Shown piece by piece: positions 46,514 to 60,889 of a stretch of DNA of 64,000 nt. Positions within the stretch are counted from its first letter, which is position 1. Each line of letters starts with the position of its first letter. The translations under genes and the position numbers were made by a program. Source of the stretch: Lichenostomus cassidix (taxonomy: Eukaryota; Chordata; Aves; Passeriformes; Meliphagidae); contig CM039179.1 in assembly GCA_008360975.2 (NCBI GenBank), positions 51,132,561-51,196,560 of the forward strand, read 5' to 3'. The notes beneath the pieces were generated by a model. The model saw only the letters and a list, made by a program, of their open reading frames with translations. It was not told where the DNA came from and did no database searches.

Positions 46514-49500
46514 CACAACCGTCCATTAAAACACAGTTGTGCAGCAATGCACATGCCTATTTCAGTGGAATAAACATTGATCTGAAACTAAGAAAGATGT
46601 GGTCCCACATAAGAAATATTTAAGCTCTGCAATTCACTTCCACTGATAGTCTTTTATCGTCCATGTTGCCTCAATAGTAGTTTTACTCCAGCATCTCTTT
46701 TGGAGTGAGAAATTTCTGCCAAATGCAGCTCCAGAAACTGAGCTATGGAAAGCTATGACTACCTGTTTGATTACCTTTGTTTTATAGTCTTCTGGTACTC
46801 GTACAGCAGCTTAGTACCCTCAAATTAATCCATATAGCCTCATGCAACATATATCTTCAGAGACTTATCATTAAAATGCTTTTTTATGGCTTCAGCAGTC
46901 CAAATGGAACAGACACATGCATGGACAGCAGTATTCAGTACACAGGAGGCAGTCACAGGCAATTTTATTCTAAGTCACAGCCAAGAATGATAACCATTTT
47001 TTCATTAAAGGGTTGACAAATGTTTCTGGAAAACTTCCCCAGAAAGTGAAAAATCTGGATTTAGCCCATTGCACTTATAAGGCCTTCCAAACCATCATCT
47101 TTCATCTCTGTCTACTGAAGTTGTGTCATTAGGGCAGTGTGGCAAATGTTTAGGATCCATCAAGTCAGTGAGAGTCCAAGAAAAACAGAATATGATTTTA
47201 TAATGCAGTAATCTGGACAATTCCCAGTAAAAGTTATTACTCAGACTTCTGGAGAACTTCTAGAGCTCTACAAACATATTTCAAAATGTGTCTTTACCAT
47301 GAAGTGGATGAATGAATGAAAAACCATACAAACAGGGATTGAAACATAAGACCCTTGAGTTCCACAACCATGTGGCCAGCAAGGCTACAGAAGTAGGGAC
47401 CCTTTTTTTTTCTTTGTCCTAATCTTACAGCTCTTACCACTGCTGGCCACACAGTGGCACAGTTTCAACAAGAAAGACAACAGGCAAAATTCCAGGCTAG
47501 TTCTTTAGACGTTGCTAGTTAGTTGAAGGAGGAGCTGTTCTTTCTGTAAAAAAAATACTGGTTTAGGTTTTTGTTTTGTTCTATTTTGTTGGTTTGGTTT
47601 GTTTTTCTGGTGACTTTTTTGTTTTGTTTGGTTTGACTGAATGGTTAGGAGTTTTGTTTGTTTGGTTGGATTTTGTCCATATATTATCCAAGGAATCTGA
47701 GACCATAACCTAGGTTTACATGTTTTACTTCTCCAGCCACACCTTGGCCTCTGGTTGTGAATTTGGGCACCAATAAATAACGTAGAAGAGAGGTGACTAG
47801 GAAATTAACTGAAGCATGGTGGTCACTGATAAGGAGACTGTGCCAATCAAGATATGAGATTACACACATTAGAGAAACAGTTGATTTGGCAGCAGCTTAA
47901 TCTTAAATTTTTCCAACTGGTACATAAGGGGGAAAAAATAGGGAATAGCTGGTTAGGGAATTTTACTGAATCTCGGAAGTTGAAGGTTTTCTAAAAGAGA
48001 TAGTCTTGAAGCATAAAAATTGCTGTACTGGATATAACTTGCAGTCTACTTTTCACAGAATCCTGCTATGTGTCATGACTAGGAGATCTATATTTGCTTC
48101 AGAGGCCAGAAAGAAATACTGATTAAAACAGATCTCAGGAAAAATGCATTTTTGAAGTAATTTTTACTGCCCAGTTAAGATCACTGTAAAATCTGAGGAT
48201 ATAGTTCAGAAAACTGAGTTAGGGGAAAAAAAAAACAACACCAAAACATTATGGAAGCTGGTTTTGCTCTGGGAACTCGACTATTGAAAATACATTAATT
48301 TTGTGCAGTTTTGCTTTATTCGTTCATGCAACAGCTAATTCTTTATCTACCCACAAGATGGCAGCAGAAGACTGAATAAAATTTAGCCCCGTGGATGGCC
48401 TCACACATTTTGCTATTTCTTCATCTTCATCTTTGCCTCCCAAGTGGCAGAAATATACTATGAATGGCACAGACCCAGAAATTTTCACCTGCTGAACACT
48501 TTTAAATTACATATAGTTTTAATAAAGAGTAAATGCAGTACTCAGATTGATTCAAATAGGCATTTTGTCTTGTTGGGTCAATATTTAAAAATATATATTT
48601 GGGAAAAAATACCTCAGTCATGCTTGATTCCCAGGTAAGATTATTTCTTCAGTAACATTATTTGAGTTTACTACTTGATACTCTTTTAAAGGTAGAGTAG
48701 CATACATTTCATTAAACAGCCCTAAATTTAATAATATTAAAATATTTTTCAAAGTTAATAGAAGCTAACATAATTTTTAATGGGTTTCTGTATAAAGGGG
48801 GAAATTTTTTTAGTGACACAACCCCTGGAGAACATAGAGATGATGAATATTTGTTTATTTTCTTTTTTTTTTTAAATAATAAATCTAAAGGAAAATTTTA
48901 GTTTCTGTAGTAACACAAAGTCTATAATGAATGTTCATATTACCCTCCTCTGGGAATCTTCCACATAAAAATATGTTATTTGCAAATTGAAATAAGTCTC
49001 TTAGGACTTATTTATTCATTAGTTCTTGTAACAAAGAAATTTAGAAAAGGATTCCTTGAAATTTTAAAAGATGATTGAACTGTAAAACTTGTACAAAACT
49101 TGAACTTTTACAAAAGAAAAACCTTACACTTTTGTAAAACCAAGATATATAATTAAATTACAAAAATAATCTGATTTACTTCAGAACTCAGGTGTATGTC
49201 CTTTCTTCTTATAAAAGATAGAGTTTACATACATAATGAAAATACGCATGAAAGGTATTCAAAAAAATAAGACCCTAAGAAGAGAAAAATAGCCAAGGAA
49301 ATTTTAAACCTTATGTCACAGCACACTGCAAATGCCAATAATATGTAGATTATTTGCTACAGCTGCAAAAAGGAAACAGAAGCATATAATAAATCAGAAA
49401 TGTATTCTAGTAAGCTCTAAATGCTGAATGGGATAGTTTGTCCTTCCCAGAAATCACAGGGAAACATAAAAAAGCAAGTCCTGAATGCTCCTAAGAAACA

Positions 49501-49671
49501 GCCAGCTGAATAATATTGCACAAAGATTAAATGTAAATTTTTATGTAACAACCAAAAGCAACAGACCAGTATGGCTGAGTCAAGACCTGCATGTCAAACT
49601 TAAGGGCAAGAAGCAAATGAATGAGCAGTGGACACAGGAGTGAGAATAGAGATGAAGTTCAGTTTTGCGGG
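46514..49671. other. AT-rich host DNA, no gene recognised
   Basis: Includes a T/G-rich simple stretch at 47560-47675 ('ttttgttttg', 'ggtttggtttg' types). No coding support anywhere. Confidence 0.5.
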
Positions 49672-50107
49672 GATGGGATCAAGAAAGCCAAGGTGCAGCT
49701 GGAGATGAATTTGGCATACGTGAGGGTAGGCTGAAAGAACTGGTGTAGTTCTGCCTGGAGAAGAGAAGGCTCTGGGTACAACTTATTGAGGCCTTTCAAT
49801 AATTAAAGGGACTAGTAAGAAGATGGGGCAGACTTTTTACAAGGGGCTGTTATGATAGGATAAGGAGTAATGGCTTTAAATTACAAGTTACACTAGATAT
49901 GGGGAAAATATTTTTTACAATGAAAGTGGTGAAACACTGGAACAGGCTTGTCAGAGAGGTGGCAGATGCCCCATTCAGGGTCAGATTGGATGTCACTCCG
50001 AGTATCCTGACCTAGTTGAAGATGTCCCAGTCCATTCCAGGAGGGCTTGCACTAGATGACATTTAAAGGTCGCTGCCAACCTAACATCATTTTTTCTGGT
50101 TCTCAGT
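49672..50107 (+). mobile_element. CR1 LINE fragment (3' end, internally deleted)
   Basis: Begins with an ORF-like CR1 stretch ('aaagccaaggtgcagctgga', 49684-49703) and then jumps to the 3' part. That part has 'ctggagaagagaaggctctg' near 49757, 'gactttttacaaggggctgt' near 49830, 'tggaacaggcttgtcagaga' near 49938 and a decayed terminal tail near 50090. The jump implies an internal deletion of the coding part. Confidence 0.88.
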
Positions 50108-53100
50108 GACTGCATCATATGTCATCAGCTCTAGTGCTCAAATTTTTTTTTTTAAGCTAAAATTACAAAAAAAATATTTCAGAATGAAACCAGGTTAGGT
50201 ACTAATGTGATTTTAACTCAGTGAATTGCAGATAGTTTCACTAAACTGAGGGAAATGTGTAAATTGCACTCAGAATTCATACTTGGTTAGCAGAAACCAG
50301 AACAGAGACCTTAGTGTCAAAGTTCTTTTTTCAGAATAACTTGAAAGAGATTTTAAAATTAGAACTATTTAAATCCTTATATGAAGTCATGGAAATAATC
50401 TAAAAAAGTTTCCATTCTGTATTTTTGACACTCATGCTAGAGTAGGGAAGTCTGGTCTCAATATACCTCTTTTTTTTAGATGGTAAAATCATTGTATTCA
50501 GCAACAGTGAGAGTTCATACATTTCAAATATGATCATTATGTAGTTTACCCATGTATAATTTGCATGAATACATGCTGCTCAGCTTTTTTTTTCTATTTT
50601 CTATAAGATGTGTGGATTCCCCACATGGATGAGCAGTCAGTGTCACCCTGTATGTAAATAACTGGTCGCTGGTGTGGTTAAAAGGTTCATTTCTGTTTCT
50701 GCTAAAGTGGCATTGCTTTTTCACACTGCACACTACTTCTAGGAAATCTCAATCTTTTCACAGTTTAACTCAGCTGGGAGTTTCTTGATATGTCCCACCG
50801 AAAGGGACATGCTTTAGAAAACGTTGTCAACTTTGCGGCACATTTTTAAGCGACAATAATGAACATCTGCAGACTGATATCATAAAGGGTGTATTTCTTC
50901 AGACACTATGCTTTTTTACACCATCAGTCTCTGGGCCCCATATAGGCAAAGCACAGCAAGTGCCACTTGAATTATTGTCTGTTGATGTTTTAAAATAGAG
51001 GGTAATGATAATAACAACACTAGAAACAAAAGTGCTTTGACTTTCATAAACATTATACATAATTTCAAATTCATAACCTGTATGACCTTGTGTATAAAAA
51101 CGAGTGCTAAACAATGAGAATGCAAATTCAGGCAAGCAAAAGCTAGCAAAAAACAGAATGAGGGTTTCCCTTTGCCTTGAGTGTTTCAGTTCAGTAAGTG
51201 TATTAGGTGCATGTCTTTAACTGCATTCCATTATCTTCCATGGCACTTCCTTCCCATTTGGCACACAGGATGAATGACAATGACAGGCTGCTCCCATTTT
51301 CTCCTCCGAGGTATACCACCAATACATAATTTCTACTTTTTTTTCAAGATACATAATGTAACCAAAATGGCTTACATACGGATATTCCCACTCACCCTTT
51401 CTGTTCTTACTGTGAGTGTATTTAAATGCTTCATACCTACTACAAGGCAGAGTTACCAAACACCTCTTTGGTGCTTGAAGAAGAGGTCATCAACCTTCTT
51501 CAGTGTTACACATAGTGTACTCTAACCTCTTTAGAAATTTGGTTTGGATGCAAAGTGCTGCAGGATGTGACACACCGCTGTTGCTCATGATGGAAAATTT
51601 CCATTAATTCTCTCTAAAACCAGAAAAAAAAATCACATTCAGAATATTTTGTATGTGGAAAAACCTGACATTCTCGTACTGTTTATATATTTTTCAGTTC
51701 TCAAACCTGAAATGGTTACACCACCAGACCTCTCTGAACACATGAGAAGCTCACAAAATGTCCTTTAGTTTAAATAGCAGGTACCAGATGTCACAGCAAG
51801 TAAACTATACATCAGCTGCCTGTGGGTTGGCAAATTCCCTGTGTTCAACATTGCTTAGATTAATTGGCAGGCCATTTGCTTTTGATGTGCTGCTATTTGC
51901 ACTGCAGGGCAGGGCACAGCCTCAGCTACGTGATTAAATCAAATTCTACTAAAAAGAAAGCCTCAGCTTTAGCAACTATAGTAATTAAAAACAAACAAAC
52001 AAAAAAAAAAAACAACAAACAAAAAACCAGACAAAACTTCCCCAAAATCAACATTTGTATTTATGGCTTATTCTTCAAACATATTTCTTCTGCGTATAAC
52101 CAACAAATAAAAGTGCCTTCAACAATGTTATCTTAGGATATTTTAACAGCCAAAAACATTTTCAAAACATCTGGCTGTTCATTTATAAATCAGTACTGGT
52201 ATTATGTAGTTTTGTAGAAATTCTCACTGTCACTCAAGAGGACAAATTTTATATATAATACAAATGTGAGCTGGAAATACCCATGGTAAACTGAATCAAC
52301 TAGTAAAGCTTGATACCATCTATTTATTTTGAGTCAGGTTGTTCAAGGTCTACAGGACTCAAATAACCCTTTTCCTCAATCATCAATCATAAAATAAGCA
52401 AGTAAAAGTATAATCCCTATGTACTTTAAATAGCTCATGTTTCTAGTGCATCCTCATGTTTGTTAGCCAGCATCACAGAGCAGAATGACAACATTACTTA
52501 ATTGTTCTACAGAAATATAGGAAAATAAAAATTATATTTATTTTCTGATTCTGGATTGTATAATTTAAAATGCAAATAAATTGAAATTTCAAGCACTGAA
52601 ATACTGAACAAGCATTCAGTATACTATTTCAGTTTCATCCCTCTGATTTCAGGGCAAAAAGCAGCCTGAAACTGAAAATACGCAATGAAGGGGGAAAAAA
52701 AGAAAAGTATATTAAGCAAAGACCAAATTTGCTGAGGAAGAGGGACTAAGATTTTTTTGTTGTTGTTGTTGTTTTGAATATATAAATGAAAATTAAATTT
52801 TAAATTATTTATTTAAAACCAATGTGAAGCTAATTGTTCAGACTCTGTCACTTGCAGTTTTGCTGCAAAGGTAGATCTAAGTGCTGTGTCCATAATGATT
52901 CTTCATTATAAGGATGAGAAAAGACTCAGAAAAGCTTCTGAAAGGTTGTGCCGTCAGATATTTGACAGCAACAGCTGTCTCTAGGCTGTACACTGCTGCA
53001 GCCTGTGTGTTTCAAGCCCAATTGGGAGCTGATTAATACAGACGTTTTGGTCCAGGAGCAGCCTCACACGAGGCCAACTCTACTCCATTGTCATGGAGCC

Positions 53101-54104
53101 TTTCCTCTGACTCCTCCGACAGGATGTGCTGCTTTTGCTACTCAGAAAGCCACACAGGAGGTTGGTGTTGGTGGTAATGTGCATCTCATGAGGCAGAGAA
53201 GTCCTGGCATACACAGAGGCCTCCCAGGTGGCTGATGCTGCAGTCTCTTTGCCTCCGGTCCCTTGGATTCTGGAGCTCTGATGTGTCTACCAGAGCCCCT
53301 ACATCTGCCCCTGATCAAAAGGAAGAACAGGAACAAGGCCTAGGACACATACAGCCTGATCAAAATCTTCCACTTCAATGCCTTTCAGAGATTTCCCTGT
53401 GATACAGGTACTAAAATGGAGAGCAGAATGCTGCTATATGTCTCCTTCTGTCACGTCTTAAAGCTATATATATATAGCTTATAAGCTCATCACTTATAGC
53501 AGTAACACTTTAGCACTAACCAAGGATTGTCCATGTATTCAGGGCATGTAAATTCTCCAATATTGTCATGTCTCCATAGACACAAATGTGCAGACACACT
53601 TAACTGTGCTGTTTTGTCACAACACTCAGGTGTTAGACAGCAGAAACTGTCCCCCACAGCAAGGTAGGACAGATAGCAGTCCAGGTCTGAGTCACTAACA
53701 CAGAAGAACTTCCACTCAGCAGGTCTGGATGGATCATGTGCTACTTACACAGTTCACTGGGGATCCTGCTTGCAACATGCTGAACCTTTTCTTTCAGGGT
53801 TTTGAAGGCCATATTCAATCCTGCGTGTCTACTATTAACATAAACTGGAAAATCTCCCATGAGCAGAAAAAGGAAGATTGAACTGCACGGTTTATTACAT
53901 TATTCTTGCTATGCTGAGAAGAATGTTCCTAACCTGAGTCCTCTAGACCCAGTAAAATCCCTATTCCACTTCCACCCAACACCGAGACATTTCTTAGAGC
54001 AGAGACAAATTTTCATCAATCCCTTCCTAGAATAGCTAACTCATAACCTTGACATGACTGTCTCAAGTCCAAGGTCTGGCTAACGTGAACAGAGAAAAAT
54101 ACGT
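50108..54104. other. AT-rich host DNA, no gene recognised
   Basis: Contains a 7-bp-stem hairpin (50790-50796 with 50804-50810), an A/CA-rich simple stretch at 51986-52030 and a (TTG)n run near 52757-52774. Overlapping open frames at 50899-51149 and 51217-51525 have no support. A GC-richer patch at 53000-53340 also shows none. Confidence 0.45.
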
Positions 54105-55050
54105 TGTCATCCCTCCTACTCCCAATTTTATAGACTTCTACCCTATTTCCTCTAAGAAATATTTTTAGATTAAATGTTCTTAGCTTATTCAGTCATTTCT
54201 TGTACAGAAACTAGTCTGTATTTTGCTGCCTTCTTTGGACTTTTTCCAAGTCTAGTGCATATTTTTTTAGTATCAAAGCAGCTTGCAATATTCAAGGTGT
54301 GGCAAAATGAGCTACCAGCATTATGATGGCTTGTGTCTTGTTCTGTCTTTTTCTCCTAATTGTCCCTAGAATTTTATTTGTTTTTTCTGAACACTGGTAT
54401 TATAAAACTGGTATTTCAGGAAATGGTTTTTTACACCCCAAGATATCACTCTTGAGAGGTAATCGTTAGTTCAGAGCCTATAATTTTATATGTGAAATTA
54501 GGATTGTTTTTCTCCCATGCACGTTGTGTTGTATTATTTACACTGAATTTCATTTGTCACTTTTTTGCCCTTCAGTCTAACAGTCTTCTTTTAATTCCTC
54601 ACAGTGAGCTATCAAACTTACTATCTTGAATAATGCAGTATTGTCAGCAGCCTTTTTCTTTTCAGTAATCTCCTGCTTTCCAGGTCAGTGATGAATATGT
54701 TTTACAGTACAGGCCCCTGCTTACCAGCATTGATGACCTGTCTCCACTTCAAGGGCTGACAACTTACTCCTATTTGGGTTTTCTTTCTCCTAACCAGTCA
54801 TTTATCTATGCAACAAATGCCTTTTACTCATGCCACCTAATTTACTTAAAAGCTTTGTGTAAGATACGCTGTCCAAAGGCCTTTTGAAATCTATGTAAAC
54901 AAAATAAATTCCCCCTCCTCCCCACAATCACTCAGTTTCAGATAAGTTTCCCGCTGAGAGCAGCTCCCTAATGGGACTCTCCTCTCCCCCCTTTCTTCTG
55001 CAAGGTTCACCACTGAAGCCTCTCAACAATGACCTTTTTCTGCTTGTTTG
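54105..55050 (-). mobile_element. Ancient CR1-type LINE, antisense, highly decayed
   Basis: The + strand order matches the reverse complement of old amniote CR1 copies. Landmarks are 'ccaattttatagacttctacc' near 54122, 'caatattcaaggtgtggcaaaatg' near 54287, 'actgaatttcatttgtcac' near 54542, 'tgatgaatatgttttacagtacaggcccctg' near 54689 and 'aaggccttttgaaatctatgtaaac' near 54876. The element therefore reads on the minus strand. It is much more diverged than the other CR1s here and may predate the bird lineage. Confidence 0.75.
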
Positions 55051-57210
55051 TTTTTAGTATACCTTTTGTACTCTGATCATCAAATGGCCATATAGACTTT
55101 TTGATCCTGATGTGTATAAAAAAAGAATATTAGTTTTGTTTCCCTTTGCCTCTTGTTTGTTCTTCTTAATTACTCTTTATGCTTTCACATTTTATAATCC
55201 CTCTTAGGCTCTTTTGAAGGTGAGGGTATTACTTCAGCTTTTTTTGTTTCCAGAAATCTCCCTTATATTACTATTCAATTTTGCTTTATATCTTAAGATC
55301 TAACTTGCTTTACAAAGGTATTAAAAATATTGATTCTTTTTTATGAAACAAGTTTCATGTTACTTTTTCTTTTCTTCATCCTGGAAAACTGACTTTCTGA
55401 ATTTCTACTGTGTTTAAAGTGAGAAAATATGAGAAACAGAAAGTACGTTTACTCTCTCAAGTGATCCAGAGACCATTTTTAATATTAAAACCTATGGACA
55501 CAACTGGAAATTGTCTTCTTACCAAGTTTTTGTTTGGGTTTTTTTTTGGGGGGGAGGTGGCAAGGGGATAATTAGACTAGATTGGCTTGAGTGCATAGGT
55601 CAAATTTTTCTTGCAAAATTTAAAATGGACAACAGAGATTTGAAGCTGATAAGAGAATGAAAGCCTAGACAATAGAAATTAATCATGATTTGCAATTCTG
55701 GACAAGTAGTTGGGGAGAAACATTATCCCTTGGGTCATGTGCCAGGAAGTGTATATTAATTTTCTGCCTTGCTGTATATGTCATGAGTGAAAAGCATAGA
55801 GAAAAGGATGGGTTCTGAACATTTCAGAATTGGGTCTGTGCATTTAATATTCTTTCATGGAATCATTTTAAATACCACCTGCTTTGGACTACTGTAATTT
55901 CCCCAGGCTTAAATTGAAGTAATTTACAGAATATTTTGACATCTTTTTTAAAGGTTACAGAGTAAAGAGAAAAAGACCAAAAGATCAAATTTCACAAAGG
56001 AAAATAAAGTAGAGAATCATGTGTGATGAAATCAAAAAAATAAGGGTTTTTTCCTAGAATAGACTGCAGTTACAGCCTTTTGTATAACAAGAACATTAGC
56101 ATTTTAGATCACAGCTATTTATGTGGAATTATATTATCTTTATTTAAATATACACCACTGCAATTTTTTGTATTTTTTTTTCTTTATCATGCCATTATTT
56201 CATTTTTTTAGGGTAAGTGCCACTTATACTTGTCTTGGAGTATGACTAGTGTTGCAGAAAGGAAGCCATTTATTATTTCATCAGAAGTTATGTATTTCTA
56301 TTTCCATGCATGCCAGCTGCTGGTGAAATGAGGCCCTTCCATTTGGGACCCTTTTACATTGTCACAACAAATAAAAAAAAGAAGGAAGACTGATTAATAA
56401 TGAGCTACATAATGGAAGAATTACTATTATATTTCTATTGTCTATATGATACTTATTCTCTTTGCACTGTGTTAGTTTTTACATTGTCTTATCAAGTGTT
56501 TTACTTTACAATGTGTACATAATAGAATAACCTGATAAGCAGTTAAAACAGTGTCAACACTTCTTCCACTCAAAAGGCTTTGACTTGAGTAGGGTTGAGG
56601 CTTAAGCTTGGCAGGCAGGCTAGGTTCTGTATAAGTAGCTCATATAGCGGTAGAAAATGAAGCAAGATAATACAGTTTTTCAGAGACTGACAAAAGGGAA
56701 TGAGTTTGGTCTTCTTTCCCTGTACTCAGAGGGGCATATTAGACAAATCTCATTCATTGAATGCAGTTTGTTGGCCCATTCTGACACCTCTGCTCCAGTT
56801 AAAATGACTTCAATTAACTAGAAATTCAGCTTGAAGGCTTTTCCTTGCTGGTGAAAGGTGTTTGTACTTTGCCTCTGGCAATGTAGTGTATCCGGGCCTT
56901 GGTAAACATTAAAAGTGAGACAATTCTTGTTTCTTAGTCTCCAAATTTCCAAACTGTCTGCAAAGAGTTACCACAGAGTTATATCTGTGCTCAGCTACTG
57001 GTCAGGTATTTGACCTGAGATCAAAAGAACATGTCAGAATACTGCAACTGCTCAAAGCTCTCAAATTAAAAAGGTGTGCTACCTCACAACAGGATTTTAA
57101 AAAATACTGATGTTTTCTCCTGTTGATATAAGTATCAATAACAGCAATAACATGAACTGTTTTGAGTAAAATAAAATGTAGCGTGAAACTTCCAGAAAAT
57201 AATTGTTAGC
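55051..57210. other. AT-rich host DNA, no gene recognised
   Basis: The start may still contain decayed CR1, but I cannot follow it beyond about 55050. Otherwise nothing is recognised. Confidence 0.45.
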
Positions 57211-57385
57211 TGTTGTGGTGGATTAGCCTTGGCTAATGCCCAGACACCCACATAGCCACTGTCTTACTTCTCAACATCATGGGGAAGAAAATAGGCTGAG
57301 AAAGCTCAAGGTCAAGATAAGGACAGGGAGTTTATTTACTAATTACTGTCATGGGCAAAACAGACTTGAACAGCAATTAAAAACA
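57211..57385 (+). mobile_element. Partial avian ERV LTR
   Basis: Starts 'tgttgtggtggattagcctt' and continues through 'aggtcaagataaggacaggga' and 'aattactgtcatgggcaaaacaga' (57341-57364), phrases I recall from a common avian LTR family. The 3' part is missing after about 57385. The family assignment is from memory. Confidence 0.65.
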
Positions 57386-60300
57386 TATCAAGCACCATCC
57401 TTTCTGAAAGTTTAAGGGCCATTTAGAAATAGATATGTGGAACAGCTTTTTTTAAAATTTTATTTCTGTGCGTATGTGTTCGATATTACAGGCTGGTGCT
57501 CAAATGAAAGAATATCTCTTAGAGAAGCAACTGAACCTCTACATATGTACCGTTTAACCAAATTTCAATATATTTTAGATTTTATTTTTCATTGCTAATG
57601 ATTTTTTTCAAATAAATAAGAAACATTCAGAAAAAATTGTGTAGAACATCCTCAAAACATGAAGTTTCGCCAGTCACTTGATAGAACTTGAAAACAGCAG
57701 GTGCATTGCACAACTCAGACAAAAAATAAGATTTTTTTCCTCACAGGGAATAACAGACAGTAATGTAATAAATATGTAGACAGAGTCTAACAAAAGATAG
57801 TCTTGACAAGTGTAATGGGAAGAATTCTAACACAAATCTATACAAAATTCAACAGTTGTAATGCTGAATTCATCTTCTTACAACCACAAACATTCAATGA
57901 GAACATATTTAAATACAGTAAATTATAGACTGATAGCGGGTGAAAAGAGAAACTAAAGAGAACAGACAAATCCTTAGTAACATTTAATTTTAGTTAGTTA
58001 ATCTATCTTGCTCACATAGTTAACAATGCCCAAGAGGAAAGTCATATCCAAATTTATATCTAGAACATACTTGATATGAAATACAGTTCTGTGAGCTTAA
58101 TTTAAATCAGGTAAGAGGTCAGTCAAAGGGAAAAAGTTTTAGACTGACTAAATTGATATTTAGTTTTCATTTGATACATACAATGCAGTTAATTGCTTTC
58201 ACATGCCCTTAGGAATGCAACAATGTAATATTTTAAATTTACTTAAAATTTTATTATGATGTAGAAAATATAATATGGAAATGGTGTAATGTATTCACTT
58301 ATATAAAAACTCTTTAATGGTAAATTAAATAGGTTACTATTTATGCAAAATGAAGCACTTATATTTGGCCTAGACAATTTCAGACAGATAGAAGAAAATA
58401 TTTATAAGCATTTGAGACTCTGATTTAGGTTTTTGATTCATGTATCAACTAATGTGACTAGGCTGATTTGAATTTTGACTTTTTTTTCGCACATCTTTTA
58501 ATTTGTTTACAGACAAAAATAGTTCACAAACAATTTTCTGGACACTGTTCTAATTTGTCCACAGAGAATTCAAGAACACAGAGAGGTGAAATTCAATGAA
58601 TAAATTAGAAAAAAAACTTTCTCAGCTTAAGTTAGAATGCACAGATCAGCAAATTTAGTCACCTCTTTTCAGTGCTTATGCTGATTAATATATCATCCCA
58701 GCATCTTTTTTTCTTGCTTAATCTTAGGGATGCTGTTTGTGATTGTCAATATGTGCCAGTCATTTCTATTGTGTATTAATGGCTGTCAGATTAATTTTTT
58801 CATTGAAATAGGGCATCACAATTAATTTTTAAGCTTATCATGCTGATCTATTTTATGTAATGTAATGTTCTCTACATGTTATCCCTCTTTTTAGATATGG
58901 CACATAGAAATAATTGAAAAGAATACAAACAAAAAGAATGTTATCCTAATCGAGCAATTCTTAAGGTTAAAGTAAAAAAGACACCTATAAAACTGAACTG
59001 AAGAAAAGAATTCAAGAAAAAAGTAATTTTCATAACCAGATGATACTTGAAGTGTTCATATTTGGGAGAATTCTCCTTTATGCTGAGTATGTTGCTAAAT
59101 GCCATTTAAGGATCATTTTTAGGTGATAATTGGACTTAATGAAAATCTTTTGCTGAAATATTGCTCAGGTAATTACATATTTTAAAAGAAACAATCAATT
59201 TCTACTGAAACAATTTTCAAATTCAGCCAGTTCAGTGGCTTTAAATTGAGCAAATCTGAACACAGCCACTCATTTGGGGAGAAAGATCATGCTTGTTCTG
59301 TAAAAATGCAAATTTTATGAGAATGTATTACAGCTTGCAAGAATACAAGCAATTTGGGTCAACTAGCAAGCACAGATAAATAAGATACTAAAATTGAATC
59401 TTCATTGTATTGAGACCTCCTTGGTACTATTCAAAGAGTGCTGGTGAGAATTGTATTGTTTTAATGTTTTTTCCTACAACTCATTATTTCACTAATGTGA
59501 ACTGAGATGAAAGTTTAAAGACCTAGAGATTAAGAAAAAATTTTGACAATCTTAGAAGAATTCCTCCATAAGTGCTAAGCAAGGCAGCCATTTCTTCATG
59601 ATATATGTTTAAATAGTAGAAGCTATATTTCTATGTGATTGGTGGAAGTGCCAATATCTATATCTAATGAGGGAAATAGTTAAACTATTTGTATTAGTTT
59701 ATATATATATAAATATTAACTAAAGGCAAATATTTGGTTGATATAGCAAGATGATTACTTTGTCAGATATGAAATATTATTGTAAAGGGAAACTTTATGA
59801 TAAATGAAAAGACCCATTACTTGAAGACTACACGTTATTAGAGTGAAAAAAATTGTAAATCCATGGACCCAAATAGGTACTACTTTGCTTGAAATATTTA
59901 TGGAAATACTGTGTTGTCTATATTTGATGATAAGTGGTTGTTGAAAAGCTGACATGTCATTCTATCCAGTTTTTGATGCAAGACTATATTAACCTTGAGT
60001 TCAGGATGATATTAATCCTTCTTGTGCTCTCCTCACACAATACAGCAGTGTGTCATCTGCAGCATGGATACATTAAAAAATCAGCAGGAATTTTCAAGGA
60101 TATTGACAAAAATGAGAAAATGAAAAAATCATCTGTTCTGAAACATTAAGGTAAAGATGTCATGATTAGAATATAAGCTAAAAGGTGAGATTAGATTCAT
60201 GTAAAAGATTAGATAGAAACAGACTGGGTTTTATTTGTCTGCATTTTTGTTTTTAAGAAAAGAAGAACTAAAGAAATCTTGAGGATATTGCTTATTATAT

Positions 60301-60889
60301 ATAAGGTTTTGTTTTATTTATTTGAAATCTGAATAGGACTTAATTAACAATAAGGTCAGTCCTTATGAGCACACAGTAATAAGAAAAGTTAAAAAAACCC
60401 CAATGCTCAAAATCAGCTTATACAAACAACTTATACTAGCTTATACGAACAGGTGTTTTCATTGAAACAAAAAAAAAGACAAATCATTAATGAAATATTT
60501 TGAATCAGAAAGCCTATCATAACTGCTCCACAGAAATTATTGAAAAAAAAAGACACAAAAACTAAAGTGTGGAAAAACAGCTGGATAGAAGAGGAAGGTG
60601 AGAAAAAAGGCAAGGTAGAGTTTTATTTTAAATATTTCTAGGATGTATGTAATATATTCTCTTTTATTTTTATAGGCATTCTTGACAATACTTTATTTGA
60701 ACTTCAAATTATTGTTCTGTGCTCTCTCAGAGTTTTGTCAGAGTAGAGGAATGGAATTATTTAATATGAAAATTAATCTTTTTATATATGTTACTGCTTT
60801 CTGCAATAAACATGTACAGCCTCCACCACAGTCCGCAGACTTAATTTCAGTCTACTTTTGACCATTTCAGTTTTGTCTGTGGAAGACCA
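57386..60889. other. AT-rich host DNA, no gene recognised
   Basis: Very AT-rich (for example 'tatatatata' at 59701-59710). No coding, RNA or repeat feature is supported. Confidence 0.5.
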
